In this document: piece by piece, positions 44,067 to 55,153 of the stretch
How the letters are laid out: each line of letters begins with the position of its first letter
Position numbering within the stretch: the stretch's first letter is position 1
DNA from: Zea mays
Lineage: Eukaryota > Streptophyta > Magnoliopsida > Poales > Poaceae
Assembly (NCBI RefSeq): GCF_902167145.1
Contig: NC_050097.1
Coordinates: 169,476,923-169,540,922 of the forward strand
Direction of reading: 5' to 3'
DNA length: 64,000 nucleotides
Translations under genes and position numbers: made by a program
The notes under the pieces: model-generated
Databases searched by the model: none
What the model saw: the letters and a program-made list of their open reading frames with translations, nothing else
What the model was told of the DNA's origin: nothing

Positions 44067-45354
44067 TGATAGTCGCCTAGAGGGGGGTGAATAGGGCGAA
44101 ACTGAAATTTACAAATATGAACACAACTACAAGACGGGTTAGCGTTAGAAATGAAAAACGAGTCCACGAGAGAGGGTGGAAAACAAATCACAAGCAAATA
44201 AGAAGTGAGACACACGGATTTGTTTTACCGAGGTTCGGTTCTCGCAAACCTACTCCCCGTTGAGGAGGCCACAAAGGCCGGGTCTTTTTCAACCCTTTCC
44301 CTCTCTTAAACGGTCCCTCGGACCGAGTGAACTTCTCTTCTCAAATCACTTGGGAATCAAACTTCCCGCAAGGACCACCACACAATTGGTGTCTCTTGCC
44401 TCAATTACAAGTGAGTCTTTGATCACAAGAAAGAATGCGAAAGAAAAGAAGCGATCCAAGCGCAAGAGCTCAAATGAACACTACAAATCACTCTCTCTAG
44501 TCACTAAGGCTTTGTGTGGAGTTGGGAGAGGATTTGATCTCTTTTGGTGTGCTTTGCAATGAATGCTAGCTCTTGTATAGTAGTTGGAAGCTGGAAAACT
44601 TGGATACTTTGAATGTGGGGGTGGTTGGGGTATTTATAGCCCCAACCACCAAACTAGCCGTTTGGTGGAGGCTGTCTGTCGTATGGTGCACCGGACAGTC
44701 CGGTGCACACCGGACATGTCCGGTGCACCAGCCACGTCACCAATGCCGTTGGATTCCGACCGTTGGAGCTTCTGCCTTCTGGGCCCGCCTGGATGTCCGG
44801 TGCACACCGGACATGTACTGTTTAATGTCCGGTGTGCCAGCGCGCGCGTGCCTGACTTCTGCGCGCTTCTGGCGCGCATTAAATGCGCTGCAGGTAGCCG
44901 TTGGTGCGAAGTAGCCGTTGCTCCAGAGTTGCACCGGACATGTCCGGTGAATTATAGCGGAGCAGCCGTTCTGAATTTCCGAGGCTGCCGAGTTCCAGAG
45001 CCGCGACTTCTTGGAGCACCGGACACTGTCCGGTGTGCACCGGACAGTCCGGTGAATTATAGCGGAGTGCCTCTAGAAATTTCCGAAGGTGGCAAGTTTG
45101 AGTTGGAGTCCTCTGGTGCACCGGACACTGTCCGGTGTACACCGGACAGTCCGGTGCCCCAGACCAGAGGTGCCTTCGGTTGTCCCTTTGCTCCTTTGTT
45201 GAACCCAATACTTGGTCATTTTATTGGCTGAGTGTGAACCTTTTAACCTGTATAACTTATACAATAGAGCAAACTAGTTAGTCCAATTGTTTGTGTTGGG
45301 CAATTCAACCACCAAAATTATTTAGGAACTAGGTGTAAGCCTAATTCCCTTTCA
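44067..45354 (-). repeat. 3' LTR of Copia 3
   Basis: Minus-strand TATAAATA at 44631-44638 within GGGGCTATAAATACCCC. Palindromes such as CACCGGACAGTCCGGTG and CACCGGACATGTCCGGTG fill 44690-45160, upstream of the TATA box on the transcribed strand. The open frames there are not genes. Confidence 0.95.
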
Positions 45355-46174
45355 ATCTCCCCCTTTTTGGTGATTGATGCCAACACAAACCAAAGCAAAT
45401 ATAGAAGTGCATAATTGAACTAGTTTGCATAATGTAAGTGCAAAGGTTGCTTGGAATTGAGCCAATATTAATACTTACAAGATATGCATGGATCGTTTCT
45501 TTCATTCTTAATATTTTGGACCACGCTTGCACCATATGTTTTGTTTTTGCAAATTCTTTTGTAAATCCTTTTCAAAGTTCTTTTGCAAATAGTCAAGGTA
45601 AATGAATAAGATTTTGCAAAGCATTTTCAAGATTTGAAGTTTTCTCCCCTGTTTCAAATGCTTTTCCTTTGACTAAACAAAACTCCCCCTAAATGAGATC
45701 CTCCTCTTAGTGTTCAAGAGGGTTTTGATATATCATTTTTGAAATACTACTTTCTCCCCCTTTTGAACACAATAGGATACCAATTGAAAATACTCTTTGA
45801 AAAATTAAGTTTTTGAAATTGGTGGTGGTGCGGTCCGTTTGCTTTGGGCTCATACTTTCTCCCCCTTTGGCATAAATCGCCAAAAACGGAATCATTAGAG
45901 CCCTTTGAATTACTTTCTCCCTCTTTGGTCAAAAACAAATGAGATAAGATTATACCAAAGATGACGTCCTTTTGCTCTCTCCCCCAAAGATGGAGAGTGT
46001 CTCGGAGCGACGGCGAAGGATGAGTTACGGAGTGGAAGCCTTTGTCTTTGCCGAAGACTCCAATTCCCTTTCAATACACCTATGACTTGGTTTGAAATAG
46101 ACTTGAAAAACACATTAGTCATAGCATATGAAAGAGACATGATCAAAGGTATACAAATGAGCTATGTGTGCAAG
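45355..46174 (-). promoter_or_regulatory. Copia 3 region of repeated polypurine tracts
   Basis: Minus-strand AAAAAGGGGGAGAT abuts the 3' LTR. Further GGGGGAG-like tracts occur near 45682, 45753, 45860 and 45980, some with the same AAAGGGGGAGAAA core. Such repeated tracts between pol and the 3' LTR are characteristic of Sireviruses; no ORF is needed to explain this stretch. Confidence 0.75.
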
Positions 46175-47668
46175 TTAGCAAAAGAAATTGCGCGAATCAA
46201 GAATATTGAGCTCATGCCTAAGTTTGTTAAACGTTTGTTCATCAAGAGGCTTGGTAAAGATATCGGCTAATTGATCTTTAGTATTAATGTATGAAATCTC
46301 GATATCTCCCTTTTGTTGGTGATCCCTAAGAAAATGATATCGAATGGCTATGTGTTTAGTGCGGCTATGTTCGACGGGATTATCCGCCATCTTGATTGCA
46401 CTCTCATTATCATATAGCAAAGGGACTTTGGTTAATTTGTAACCGTAGTCCCGCAGGGTTTGCCTCATCCACAGCAATTGCGCGCAACAATGGCCTGCGG
46501 CAATGTACTCGTCTTCGGCGGTGGAAAGAGCGACCGAATTTTGCTTCTTTGAAGCCCAAGACACCAAGGATCTTCCCAAGAACTGGCAAGTCCCCGATGT
46601 GCTCTTCCTATTGATTTTACACCCCGCCCAATCGGCATCCGAATAACCAATTAAATCAAATGTGGATCCCCTAGGATACCAAAGCCCAAACTTAGGAGTA
46701 TAAGCCAAATATCTCAAGATTCGTTTTATGGCCGTAAGGTGAGCTTCCTTAGGGTCGGCTTGGAATCTTGCACACATGCATACGGAAAGCATAATGTCCG
46801 GTCGAGATGCGCATAAGTAGAGTAAAGAACCTATCATCGACCGGTATACCTTTTGATCCACGGACTTACCTCCCGTGTCGAGGTCGAGATGCACATTAGT
46901 TCCCATGGGTGTCTTGATGGGCTTGGCATCCTTCATCCCAAACTTGTTTAGAATGTCTTGAGTATACTTCGTTTGGCTAATGAAGGTGCCCTCTTGGAGT
47001 TGCTTCACTTGAAATCCTAAGAAGTACTTCAACTCCCCCATCATAGACATCTCGAACTTTTGTGTCATGATCCTACTAAATTCTTCACATGTAGACTCGT
47101 TAGTAGACCCAAATATAATATCATCAACATAAATTTGGCATACAAACAAGTCATTTTCAAGAGTTTTAGTGAATAGAGTAGGATCGGCCTTTCCGACTTT
47201 GAAGCCATTAGTGATAAGGAAATCTCTAAGGCATTCATACCATGCTCTTGGGGCTTGCTTGAGCCCATAAAGCGCCTTAGAGAGCTTATAGACATGGTTA
47301 GGGTACTCACTGTCTTCAAAGCCGGGAGGTTGCTCAACATAGACCTCTTCCTTGATTGGTCCATTGAGGAAGGCACTTTTCACGTCCATTTGATAAAGCT
47401 TAAAGCCATGGTAAGTAGCATAGGCCAATAATATGCGAATTGACTAAAGCCTAGCTACGGGTGCATAGGTTTCACCGAAATCCAAACCTTCGACTTGGGA
47501 GTATCCCTTGGCCACAAGTCGAGCTTTGTTCCTTGTCACCACACCATGCTCATCTTGCTTGTTGCGGAACACCCATTTGGTTCCTACAACATTTTGGTTA
47601 GGACGTGGAACTAAATGCCATACCTCATTCCTAGTGAAGTTGTTGAGCTCCTCTTGCATCGCCACCAC
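46175..47668 (-). pseudogene. Copia 3 reverse transcriptase-RNase H
   Basis: Reverse transcriptase begins near 47668 ([40 protein letters not shown]). It is broken by TAG at 47444-47446 after YAPVARL, then continues in frame through [20 protein letters not shown], the YVDD site and RNase H ([38 protein letters not shown]) to its natural end at 46175. In the RNase H region the usual TEAEY reads AEDEY and the usual CDNESA reads YDNESA, both possible damaging changes. Confidence 0.92.
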
Positions 47669-49360
47669 CCAATCCGAATCTTGTAGTGCTTCCTCTACCC
47701 CCCCTTATGAATGTCGCCGAGGATGGTATCGACGGGGTGATCTCGTTGGATTGCTTGGTGGACTCTTGGGTGTGGCGGCCTTTGTTCCTCTTCCTCCTTG
47801 TCTTCCTCATTTGCATCTCCCCCTTGATCATTGCCATCATCTTGAGGTGGCTCATTTGCTTGATCTTCCATTTCATCAACTTGAGCTTCACCCTCATTTT
47901 GAGTTGGTGGAGATGCTTGCGTGGAGGAGGAAGGTTGATCTTATGCATTTGGAGGCTCTTCGGATTCCTTAGGATACACATCTCCAATGGACATGTTCCT
48001 TAGCGCGATGCACGGAGCCTCTTCATTACCTATCTCATCAAGATCAACTTGCTCTACTTGAGAGCCGTTAGTCTCATCAAACACAACGTCACAAGAAACT
48101 TCAACTTGTCCAGTGGACTTGTTAAAGACTCTATATGCCCTTGTGTTTGAATCATATCCTAGTAAAAAGCCTTCTACAGTCTTAGGAGCAAATTTAGATT
48201 TTCTACCTCTTTTAACAAGAATAAAGCATTTGCTACCAAAGACTCTAAAATATGAAATGTTGGGCTTTTTATCGGTTAGGAGTTCACAGGATGTCTTCTT
48301 GAGGATTCGGTGTAGGTCCAACCGGTTGATGGCGTAGCAAGCGGTGTTGATCGCCTCCGCCCAAAACCGATCTGAAGTCTTGTACTCATCAAGCATGGTT
48401 CTAGCCATGTCCAATAGAGTTCGATTCTTCCTCTCCACTACACCATTTTGTTGTGGAGTGTAGGGAGAAGAGAACTCATGCTTGATGCCCTCCTCCTCAA
48501 GGAAGCCTTCGATTTGAGAGTTCTTGAACTCCGTCCCGTTGTCGCTTCTAATTTTCTTGATCCTTAAGCCGAACTCATTTTGAGCCCGTCTCAAGAATCC
48601 CTTTAAGGTCTCTTGGGTCTGAGATTTTTCCTGCAAAAAGAATACCCAAGTGAAGCGGGAATAATCATCCACTATTACAAGACAATACTTACTCCCGCTG
48701 ATGCTTATGTAAGCAATCGGGCCGAATAGATCCATGTGGAGTAGCTCAAGCGGCATGTCGGTCGTCATGATGTTCTTGTGTGGATGATGGGCACCAACTT
48801 GCTTTCCTGCTTGGCATGCGCTACAAATCCTGTCTTTCTCAAAATGAACATTTGTTAGTCCTAAAATGTGTTCTCCCTTTAGAAGCTTGTGAAGATTCTT
48901 CATTCCAACATGTGCTAGTCGGCGATGCCAGAGCCAGCCCATGTTAGTCTTAGCAATTAAGCAAGTGTCGAGTTCAGCTCTATCAAAATCTACCAAGTAT
49001 AGCTGACCCTCCAACACTCCCTTAAATGCTATTGAATCATCACTTCTTCTAAAGACAGTGACACCTACATCAGTGAAAAGACAGTTGTAGCCCATTTTGC
49101 ATAATTGAGATATAGAAAGCAAATTATAATCTAATGAATCTACAAGAAAAACATTGGAAATAGAATGGTCAGGAGATATAGCTATTTTACCAAGACCTTT
49201 GACCAAACCTTGATTTCCATCCTCGAATGTGATAGCTCATTGGGGATCTTGGTTTTTCTCATAGGAGGAGAACATCCTTTTCTCCCCTGTCATATGGTTT
49301 GTGCACCCACTGTCGAGTATCCAACTTGAGCCCCCGGATGCATAAACCTACAAAACAATT
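47669..49360 (-). pseudogene. Copia 3 protease-integrase, broken
   Basis: The protease active site WILDSGCTNHMTGEK lies around 49275-49320, followed by a premature TGA near 49238. Integrase is open from 49206 to 47941: zinc finger WLWHRRLAHVGMKNLHKLL, core DLFGPIAYIS, IRSDNGTEFKN and PYTPQQNGVVERKNR, then the GKP-like C-terminal region (FRVFGSKCFILVKRGRKSKF). The linker to reverse transcriptase (47.67-47.99 kb) is frameshifted. Integrase itself keeps its catalytic Asp, Asp and Glu positions. Confidence 0.9.
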
Positions 49361-52072
49361 TTAGTTCTTGACTCTAGGTACCCAAATGGTTTTGGGTCCT
49401 TTGGCATTAGACACAAGAACTTTGGGTACCCAAACACAAGTCTTTGACCCCTTGTGCTTGCCCCCAACATATTTGGCAACTACCTTGCTGGATTTGTTAG
49501 TCAAAACATAAGATGCATCAAAAGTTTTAAATGAGAGACAATGTTCATTTGATGCACTAGGAGTTCTCTTCTTAGGCAACTTAGCACGGGTTGGTTGCCT
49601 AGAGCTAGATGTCTCACCCTTATACATAAAAGCATGGTTAGGGCCAGAGTGAGACTTCCTAGAATGAATTCTCCTAATTTTGTCCTCAGGATAACCGGCA
49701 GGGTATAAAATGTAACCCTCGTTATCCTGAGGCATGGGAGCCTTGCCCTTAACAAAGTTAGACAATCTTTTAGGAGGGGCATTAAGTTTAACATTGTCTC
49801 CCCTTTGGAAGCCAATGCCATCCTTGATGCCAGGGCGTCTCCCACTATAGAGCATACTTCTAGCAAATTTAAATTTTTCATTTTCTAAGTTATGCTCGGC
49901 AATTTTAGCATCTAATTTTGCTATATGATCATTTTGTTGTTTAATTAAAGACATGTGATCATGAATAGCATTAATATCAACATCTCTACATCTAGTACAA
50001 ATAGATACATGCTCAACAATAGATGTAGATGGTTTGCAAGATTTTAATTCAACAACCTTAGCATGCAACATATCATTCTTAGTTCTAAGGTTGGAAATTG
50101 TAGCATTGCAAACATCAAAATCTTTAGCCTTAGCAAGCAATTTTTCATTTTCATTTCTTAGGCTAGCAAGTGAAATGTTCAATTCTTCAATCCTAGCAAG
50201 CAAATCAACATTATCATCTCTAGGATTGGAAACATTACAAACATGAGAATCAACCTTAGCTAACAAATTAGCATTTTCATTTCTAAGGTTGTCTATTGTC
50301 TCATGGCAAGTGCTTAGCTCACTAGATAATTTTTCACATTTCTCAATTTCTAGAGCATAAGCATTTTTAATTTTAACATGTTTCTTATTTTCCTTAATTA
50401 GGAAGTCCTCTTGGGAATCCAAAAGGTCATCCTTCTCATGGATAGCACTAATTAATTCATTTAATTTTTCTTTTTGTTCCATGTTAAGGTTGGCAAAAAG
50501 GGTACGCAAATTATCTTCCTCATCACTAGCATTATCATCACTAGAGGACTCATATCTAGTGGAGGATTTAGATTTAACCTTCTTCTTTTTGCCGTCCTTT
50601 GCCATGAGGCACTTGTGGCCGACGTTGGGGAAGAGGAGTCCCTTGGTGACGACGATGTTGGCGGCGTCCTCGTCGTCGGAGGAGTCGGTGGAGCTCTCGT
50701 CGGAGTCCCATTCGCGGCACACGTGGGCATCGCCGCCCCTCTTCTTGTGGTACCTCTTCTTTTCTCTCCTCTTGCCCTTCTTGTCGTTATCTCTGTCACT
50801 GTCACTTGATAATGGACATTTGGCAATAAAGTGACCGGGCTTACCACACTTGTAGCAAACCTTCTTGGAGCGGGACTTGTAGTCTTTCCCCCTCCTTTGT
50901 TTGAGGATTTGGCGGAAGCTCTTGATGACGAGCGCCATTTCCTCATTGTCGAGCTTGGAGGCGTCGATTGGTTGTCTACTTGGTGTAGACTCCTCCTTCT
51001 TTTCCTCCGTCGCCTTGAATGCGACGGGTTGAGCTTCGGATGTGGAGGGATCATCAAGCTCGTTGATCTTCCTTGAGCCTTCGATCATGCACTCAAAACT
51101 CACAAAATTCCCGATTACTTCCTCGGGGGTCATTAGTGTATATCTTGGGTTGCCACGAATTAATTGTACTGGAGTAGGGTTAAGAAAAATAAGAGATCTT
51201 AGAATAACCTTAACCATTTCGTGGTCATCCCATTTCTTGCTCCCGAGGTTGCGCACTTGATTCACCAAGGTCTTGAGCCGGTTGTACATGTTTTGTGGCT
51301 CCTCCCCTTTGCGAAGCCGGAATCGACCGAGCTCCCCCTCGATCGTTTCCCGCTTGGTGATTTTTGTGAGCTCATCTCCTTCGTGTGCGGTTTTGAGCAC
51401 ATCCCAAACCTCCTTGGCGCTCTTCAACCCTTGCACTTTGTTATACTCTTCTCTACTTAGAGAGGCAAGGAGTATTGTTGTTGCTTGAGAATTGAAGTGC
51501 TGAATTTGGGCCACCTCATCCTCATCATAGTCTTCATCCCCTACGGATGGTACCTGTGCACCAAACTCAACAACATCCCATATACTTTTGTGGAGTGAGG
51601 TTAGATGAAATCGCATTAAATCACTCCACCTAGCGTAATCTTCACCATCAAATGTTGGTGGTTTGCCTAATGGGACGGAAAGTAAAGGTGTATGTTTAGA
51701 AATGCGAGGGTAGCGTAGGGGAATCTTACTATACTTCTTGCGCTCTTGGCGCTTAGAAGTAACGGATGCCGCGTCGGAGCCGGAGGTGGATGCCGATGAA
51801 GAATCGGTCTCGTAGTAGACCACCTTCCTCATCCTCTTTTTCTTGTCCTCACTCCGATGCGGCTTGTGGGAAGAAGACTTCTCCTTCTTTTCTTTGTGTG
51901 AAGAAGATTTCTTCTCCTTCCCCTTGGAGGAGTCCTTCTTCTTCTCCTTCCCTTTTGAGGAGACTTTCTTCTCCTTCCTTTTGGTGCGGGACTCTTCCGA
52001 TGAAGTGCTCCCGTGGCTTGTAGTGGGCTTTTCGCCGGTCTCCATCTCCTTCTTGGCGTGATCTCTCGACAT
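49361..52072 (-). CDS. Copia 3 gag, 903 aa, intact
   Basis: ATG at 52072, 37 bases beyond the primer binding site. The Lys/Ser/Glu-rich N terminus (residues 1-85) has KKKSSSHKEKK-type basic clusters. The capsid-like domain spans about 130-330 (LGKPPTFDGEDYARWSDLMR; ASLSREEYNKVQGLKSAKEV; GELGRFRLRKGEEPQNMYNR), then the CCHC knuckle CYKCGKPGHFIAKC near 415-430, an acidic Ser/Asp tract, and a long coiled coil (about 540-740) with LRNENANLLAK/LRNENEKLLAK repeats. The tail, after about 850, has the KTCVWVPK motif seen in Sirevirus gag. It packages the element RNA. Coiled-coil gag domains are known in Sireviruses. Confidence 0.9.
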   Translation of the reverse strand: MSRDHAKKEMETGEKPTTSHGSTSSEESRTKRKEKKVSSKGKEKKKDSSKGKEKKSSSHKEKKEKSSSHKPHRSEDKKKRMRKVVYYETDSSSASTSGSDAASVTSKRQERKKYSKIPLRYPRISKHTPLLSVPLGKPPTFDGEDYARWSDLMRFHLTSLHKSIWDVVEFGAQVPSVGDEDYDEDEVAQIQHFNSQATTILLASLSREEYNKVQGLKSAKEVWDVLKTAHEGDELTKITKRETIEGELGRFRLRKGEEPQNMYNRLKTLVNQVRNLGSKKWDDHEMVKVILRSLIFLNPTPVQLIRGNPRYTLMTPEEVIGNFVSFECMIEGSRKINELDDPSTSEAQPVAFKATEEKKEESTPSRQPIDASKLDNEEMALVIKSFRQILKQRRGKDYKSRSKKVCYKCGKPGHFIAKCPLSSDSDRDNDKKGKRREKKRYHKKRGGDAHVCREWDSDESSTDSSDDEDAANIVVTKGLLFPNVGHKCLMAKDGKKKKVKSKSSTRYESSSDDNASDEEDNLRTLFANLNMEQKEKLNELISAIHEKDDLLDSQEDFLIKENKKHVKIKNAYALEIEKCEKLSSELSTCHETIDNLRNENANLLAKVDSHVCNVSNPRDDNVDLLARIEELNISLASLRNENEKLLAKAKDFDVCNATISNLRTKNDMLHAKVVELKSCKPSTSIVEHVSICTRCRDVDINAIHDHMSLIKQQNDHIAKLDAKIAEHNLENEKFKFARSMLYSGRRPGIKDGIGFQRGDNVKLNAPPKRLSNFVKGKAPMPQDNEGYILYPAGYPEDKIRRIHSRKSHSGPNHAFMYKGETSSSRQPTRAKLPKKRTPSASNEHCLSFKTFDASYVLTNKSSKVVAKYVGGKHKGSKTCVWVPKVLVSNAKGPKTIWVPRVKN

Positions 52073-52105
52073 CACTTCGAGCGGTTAGGCTCTAATGAAG
52101 CACCG

Positions 52106-52118
52106 GCCTCTGATACCA
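52106..52118 (-). promoter_or_regulatory. Primer binding site of Copia 3
   Basis: Minus strand TGGTATCAGAGGC, two bases after the 5' LTR; initiator tRNA-Met type. Confidence 0.88.
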
Positions 52119-52120
52119 AT

Positions 52121-53429
52121 TGATAGTCGCCTAGAGGGGGGGTGAATAGGGCGAAACTAAAATTTACAAATATGAACACAACTACAAGCCGGGTTAGCGT
52201 TAGAAATGAAAAACGAGTCCGCGGGAGAGGGTGGAAAACAAATCACAAGCAAATAAGAAGTGAGACACACGGATTTGTTTTACCGAGGTTCGGTTCTCGC
52301 AAACCTACTCCCCGTTGAGGAGGCCACAAAGGCCGGGTATTTTTCAACCCTTTCCCTCTCTCAAACGGTCCCTCGGACCGAGTGAGCTTCTCTTCTCAAA
52401 TCACTTGGGAATCAAACTTCCCACAAGGACCACCACACAATTGGTGTCTCTTGCCTCAATTACAAGTGAGTGTTTGATCACAAGAAAGAATGTGAAAGAA
52501 AAGAAGCGATCCAAGCGCAAGAGCTCAAATGAACACTACAAATCACTCTCTCTAGTCACTAAGGCTTTGTGTGGAGTTGGGAGAGGATTTGATCTCTTTT
52601 GGTGTGCTTTGCAATGAATGCTAGCTCTTGTATAGTAGTTGGAAGCTGGAAAACTTGGATACTTTGAATGTGGGGGTGGTTGGGGTATTTATAGCCCCAA
52701 CCACCAAACTAGCCGTTTGGTGGAGGCTGTCTGTCGTATGGTGCACCGGACAGTCTGGTGCACACCGGACATGTCCGGTGCACCAGCCACGTCACCAATG
52801 CCGTTGGATTCCGACCGTTGGAGCTTCTGTCTTCTGGGCCCGCCTGGATGTCCGGTGTACACCGGACATGTACTGTTTAATGTCCGGTGTGCCAGCGCGC
52901 GCGTGCCTGACTTCTGCGCGCTTCTGGCGCGCATTAAATGCGCTGCAGGTAGCCATTGGCGCGAAGTAGTCGTTGCTCCGGAGTTGCACCGGACAGTCCG
53001 GTGTACACCGGACATGTCCGGTGAATTATAGAGGAGCAGTCGTTCTGAATTTTCGAGGCTGCCGAGTTCCAGAGCCGCGACTTCTTGGAGCACCGGACAC
53101 TGTCCGGTGTACACCGGACAGTCCGGTGAATTATAGCGGAGTGCCTCTAGAAATTCCCGAAGGTGGCAAGTTTGAGTTGGAGTCCTCTGGTGCACCGGAC
53201 ACTGTCCGGTGTACACCGGACAGTCCGGTGCCCCAGACCAGAGGTGCCTTCGGTTGTCCCTTTGCTCCTTTGTTGAACCCAATACTTGGTCATTTTATTG
53301 GCTGAGTGTGAACCTTTTACACCTGTATAACTTATACACTAGAGCAAACTAGTTAGTCCAATTGTTTGTGTTGGGCAATTCAACCACCAAAATTATTTAG
53401 GAACTAGGTGTAAGCCTAATTCCCTTTCA
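52121..53429 (-). repeat. 5' LTR of Copia 3
   Basis: 1309 bp. TATA box (minus TATAAATA) at 52686-52693 is intact, with upstream palindromes at 52740-53235. One extra CACCGGACAGTCCGGTG unit near 52986 explains most of the length difference from the 3' LTR. Confidence 0.95.
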
Positions 53430-54235
53430 AGTGGATTGCACCACAGGTTCTAAATGGAACAATCTAATGCCCTCCTTCATCTTTACAGTATCGTTTGTAT
53501 TCTGATGAGAAGAAGAAAAAGGCTTGCACACCTGACAACATATGAAGTTAGGTTACCTCAGAAGTCATCAACCTGTGCATCAGGCTTTCTTATATGTCTG
53601 CTACATTACAGTCACGCTCTCGTATGTTGCTACTCAGCTAGGCAGATACGTCATCACTATGATGAGCAGCGGTGTTGTACTTGGGGTTATTGTAACTTCT
53701 TGATATTATTTCAATAGGGATGCAAGCAGAAGGAAAAAAACAGGATTTCAGTAGTCATTTAAACAGAATCAGGTATTTCTTGTTTTGTTCATTATATATC
53801 TATTATTCACATACGAAAAATCTTAAGGTGGTTCAAGTGAGAACAGTCCAAAAAAATCCAGTGCCCACTCTTTCATCATCAAAAATTTTGACTCATAAGC
53901 CTGGGGACACAGATGCTGGAGCGAAGTTGAACCCTGGGGTGTCTGCCTTGTCAAATTCACAACACGTGCAAGCAACAAATGTTACTTCCAATTTGAAGGA
54001 CCAGCCCTGCAAATCAACTGGTGGGACTGGTCCTGAACTGCCTACTGTAAAAGAGGATAAAACCAGCAGTTCAAGCCAATCACCGAATAACAAGCAATCA
54101 ATATCTAGTGAGCCATCGAAGGATGCAAGAAGTTCAATTGCTGCTTCTTGTGGTGCTAGTAAAACTAAGATTTGCTGGCAGAAGAACCTATGGCAAGGTC
54201 AAGCATTGCAGACATCGAGACACTAAGAAGAAGAT
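53430..54235 (+). pseudogene. Unrecognised gene fragments right of Copia 3
   Basis: Exon-like pieces in the same direction as the LRR and ARM fragments: about 53489-53540 (YRLYSDEKKKKACTPDN after TTTACAG), 53718-53771 (after TTTCAATAG, before GTATTTC) and 53828-54226. The last is the longest and reads VVQVRTVQKNPVPTLSSSKI and then a Ser/Lys/Thr-rich, probably disordered sequence (KTSSSSQSPNNKQSISSEPS). Near 54165-54230 another frame is Lys/Arg-rich (YGKVKHCRHRDTKKKIKT). I do not recognise the protein. It is probably nuclear by composition, but that is only inference. Confidence 0.4.
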
Positions 54236-54539
54236 TAAGACCAGAGGTTGGTAGGCGAGCAAACCTGGACGCGCGGAGGGATGTCAGAAGACCTCGCCGA
54301 ACGCCATCAGCGTCAAAGAGAGGGAGACCTAAGGACGGTGTTTGGCGAGAACCTCGAAAGAAAGAGAGCGGGACTCAGGACGACGGTAGATCTGGTCTCT
54401 AAAAAGCGAAGAGAGGACGGGGCGTGTAGGAGAAGCACGTAGTAAAATGGGAGAAGTACTGACTGAGAACAGGGTCGGCGCCCATGCCGCGGCTCTGTTG
54501 AACTGTGGACGACGTGCGCAGCCGTGAGGCGACGGTTTC
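54236..54539. other. GC-rich unassigned sequence
   Basis: Purine-rich plus strand (GAGAGGGAGACC, GAAAGAAAGAGAGCGGG), open in several frames, with no recognisable protein. It may be a gene's 5' leader or part of the repeat block that follows. Confidence 0.35.
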
Positions 54540-55145
54540 GGTGGGCCGCATCCTCTACTCGCTGCAGCTGCGCGTGGGTCCACGCGGAGCCGTTGCCCAC
54601 CACAGCAGCGGTAGTTTAATCTGCACAGCGGGTGAAGGCAGCGCTGCTCCCGTGCGTCCCCCGACGGCACTGTGAACGAAGTGGAGGGGGCCCCAGCTGT
54701 AGACCACAACCGCCGGCCTCACCGAAGGGGTGGCCACGCCCCTGCTCCGCGCGACGAGACAACTCTGCCACTGGTCAGATCCAAAGGCAGATCGCAAATG
54801 CGGGGCGACGGGTTGCTCGCTGCAGCTACGCGTGGGTCTACACGGAGCGGAGCCCACCACAGCTCGTGACGTTCGGCCTCACCGGAGGGGCGGCCACGCC
54901 CCTGCTACGCGCACTGTGAACGAAGCAGAGGGGGGCATCTACAGACCGCGACCGCCGGCCTCACCGGAGGGGTGGCCACGCCCCTGCTGCGCGCGACGAG
55001 ACAACTTTGGCACTGGTCAGATCCGAAGGCGGAGCGCAGAAGCGTGGTGATGGGTTGCTCGCTGCAGCTACGCGTGGATCCGCGCAGAGCGGATCCCAAC
55101 ACAGCTCGCGACGGTCGGCCTTACCGGAGGGGCGGCCATGGCCCT
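54540..55145. repeat. 242-bp GC-rich tandem repeats
   Basis: The block CCGGCCTCACCGGAGGGGTG followed by GCCACGCCCCTGCT recurs at about 54716 and 54958 (period 242 bp). Half-unit relatives at 54875 and 55115 and an earlier partial copy near 54560-54715 (GCTGCAGCTGCGCGTGGGTC) make roughly two and a half units. Overlapping open frames on both strands are a consequence of GC content and repetition. Confidence 0.85.
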
Positions 55146-55153
55146 GCTCCGCG

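Larger units (their letters stand above)
44067..53429 (-). mobile_element. Complete Sirevirus (Copia 3, Ji/Opie type), 9363 bp
   Basis: LTRs 44067-45354 (1288 bp) and 52121-53429 (1309 bp), TGATAGTCGCC...CCCTTTCA, with a perfect 5-bp duplication AGTGG (44062-44066 and 53430-53434). Primer binding site and polypurine tracts are in place, with gag, protease, integrase, reverse transcriptase and RNase H reading leftward. The LTRs differ by roughly 2% over the first 450 bases by eye, plus an indel of about 20 bp in the palindromic region. It is structurally complete, but pol is broken by several lesions. Confidence 0.96.

Noticed and set aside
53454..53717. 87-codon plus-strand ORF
   Set aside because: It crosses several plausible splice sites and has no domain; the Lys-rich exon-like piece in another frame fits the splice signals better.
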